Positions 32,732-32,866 of a stretch of DNA of 32,866 nt are shown here, piece after piece (within the stretch, counting starts at the first letter, position 1; each line of letters starts with the position of its first letter). Source of the DNA: Sulfurovum sp. (GTDB lineage Bacteria > Campylobacterota > Campylobacteria > Campylobacterales > Sulfurovaceae). The DNA lies in contig JAUUDF010000014.1 in the NCBI GenBank assembly GCA_030826885.1, forward strand, positions 1-32,866, given 5' to 3'. Under the pieces are notes generated by a model. The model was not told the DNA's origin. It did no database searches and saw only the letters and a program-made list of their open reading frames with translations. The position numbers and the translations under genes were made by a program.

Positions 32732-32764
32732 AAAACAGGAAAAAAGAGTAACAAACTGGTTACA
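32732..32764 (-). promoter_or_regulatory. Candidate Pho box upstream of the porin gene
   Basis: In the gene direction TGTAACC-AGTT-TGTTACT (complement of 32747-32764) has 11-bp period. The hexamer 9 bp further on is TGTTTT (complement of 32732-32737), a poor -10. Predicted start is about 29 bp before the porin ATG. Confidence 0.6.
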
Positions 32765-32778
32765 TTTGGAGGGTTTTA

Positions 32779-32866
32779 ATGGGAAAATATAGAAACAGGT
32801 ACCGTTTAAGGCTTGGTATGAGGGTCGATCTTACAGATTACCTTCGATTCGATGTCGGTATGCGGA
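32779..32866 (+). CDS. Start of an inverted partial porin copy (3' partial)
   Basis: An ATG at 32779 with GGAGGG 5 bp upstream opens a frame running to the window end that gives MGKYRNRYRLRLGMRVDLTD and continues like the porin, but lacks the signal peptide and first 66 residues. From 32791 on it is identical to the porin gene in inverse orientation. The two codons before that (AAA TAT against AAG TAC) encode the same residues with different third bases. It may be a silent cassette, a recent duplicate, or an assembly or amplification artefact at a contig end. Without its own signal peptide it would not make a working porin. Confidence 0.45.
   Translation, partial: MGKYRNRYRLRLGMRVDLTDYLRFDVGMR
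32791..32866 (+). repeat. Inverted repeat arm at the window edge
   Basis: The last 76 bases are an exact inverted copy of 32417-32492 in the porin gene. The true length is unknown because the window ends inside the repeat. Confidence 0.9.

Overview
The window looks like chromosomal DNA of a free-living Campylobacterota (Epsilonproteobacteria), probably close to Sulfurovum or Sulfurimonas. The grounds are the gene order dnaG - TPR protein - rnhA - rnc - aroC, which I recall from Campylobacter, the HDFNTPL-type histidine kinase, many AAAGGA ribosome binding sites, and family-level resemblance of most proteins. This placement is from memory and was not tested by a search. There are two tRNA genes and no rRNA, CRISPR array or insertion sequence.

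Left part (1-9415): the end of an unknown gene with a strong terminator, two small exported proteins, and a lipoprotein. Then comes a long minus-strand run: fadL-like porin, acyl-CoA ligase, nagA, an EIIA-Glc-like phosphocarrier, an OmpR-type response regulator and its histidine kinase. After that come endonuclease IV and a small lipoprotein. Middle (9506-18607): tRNA-Glu, a decayed cysteine-hydrolase gene abutting tRNA-Ala, dnaG, a leader with three heptanucleotide repeat arrays, a LapB-like TPR protein, rnhA, rnc, aroC, rnhB, recQ and an LpxH-like phosphoesterase. This is mostly a replication, repair and RNA-processing block.

Right part (18848-32866): a phosphate-starvation region. It holds pstS-pstC-pstA-pstB-phoU, an OlsF-like bifunctional acyltransferase (phosphorus-free ornithine-type lipid synthesis), a PIN-PhoH ATPase, a PhoB-like regulator, a porin and two mutually related small proteins of unknown function. 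A repeated 18-bp element, two 7-mers close to TGTAACC separated by 4 bp (11-bp period), lies before most of these genes. In five cases a good -10 hexamer follows exactly 9 bp after it. I read it as the PhoB box of this lineage. The same arrangement occurs at 448-480 before the 68-residue exported protein at the other end of the window, so that protein probably belongs to the regulon.

The most unusual points are the well-resolved Pho-box regulon with its paralogous small proteins, the OlsF-like lipid enzyme placed between Pho boxes, a 76-bp exact inverted copy of porin coding sequence at the right window edge (phase-variation device or assembly chimera), and a gene remnant directly abutting a tRNA 3' end.
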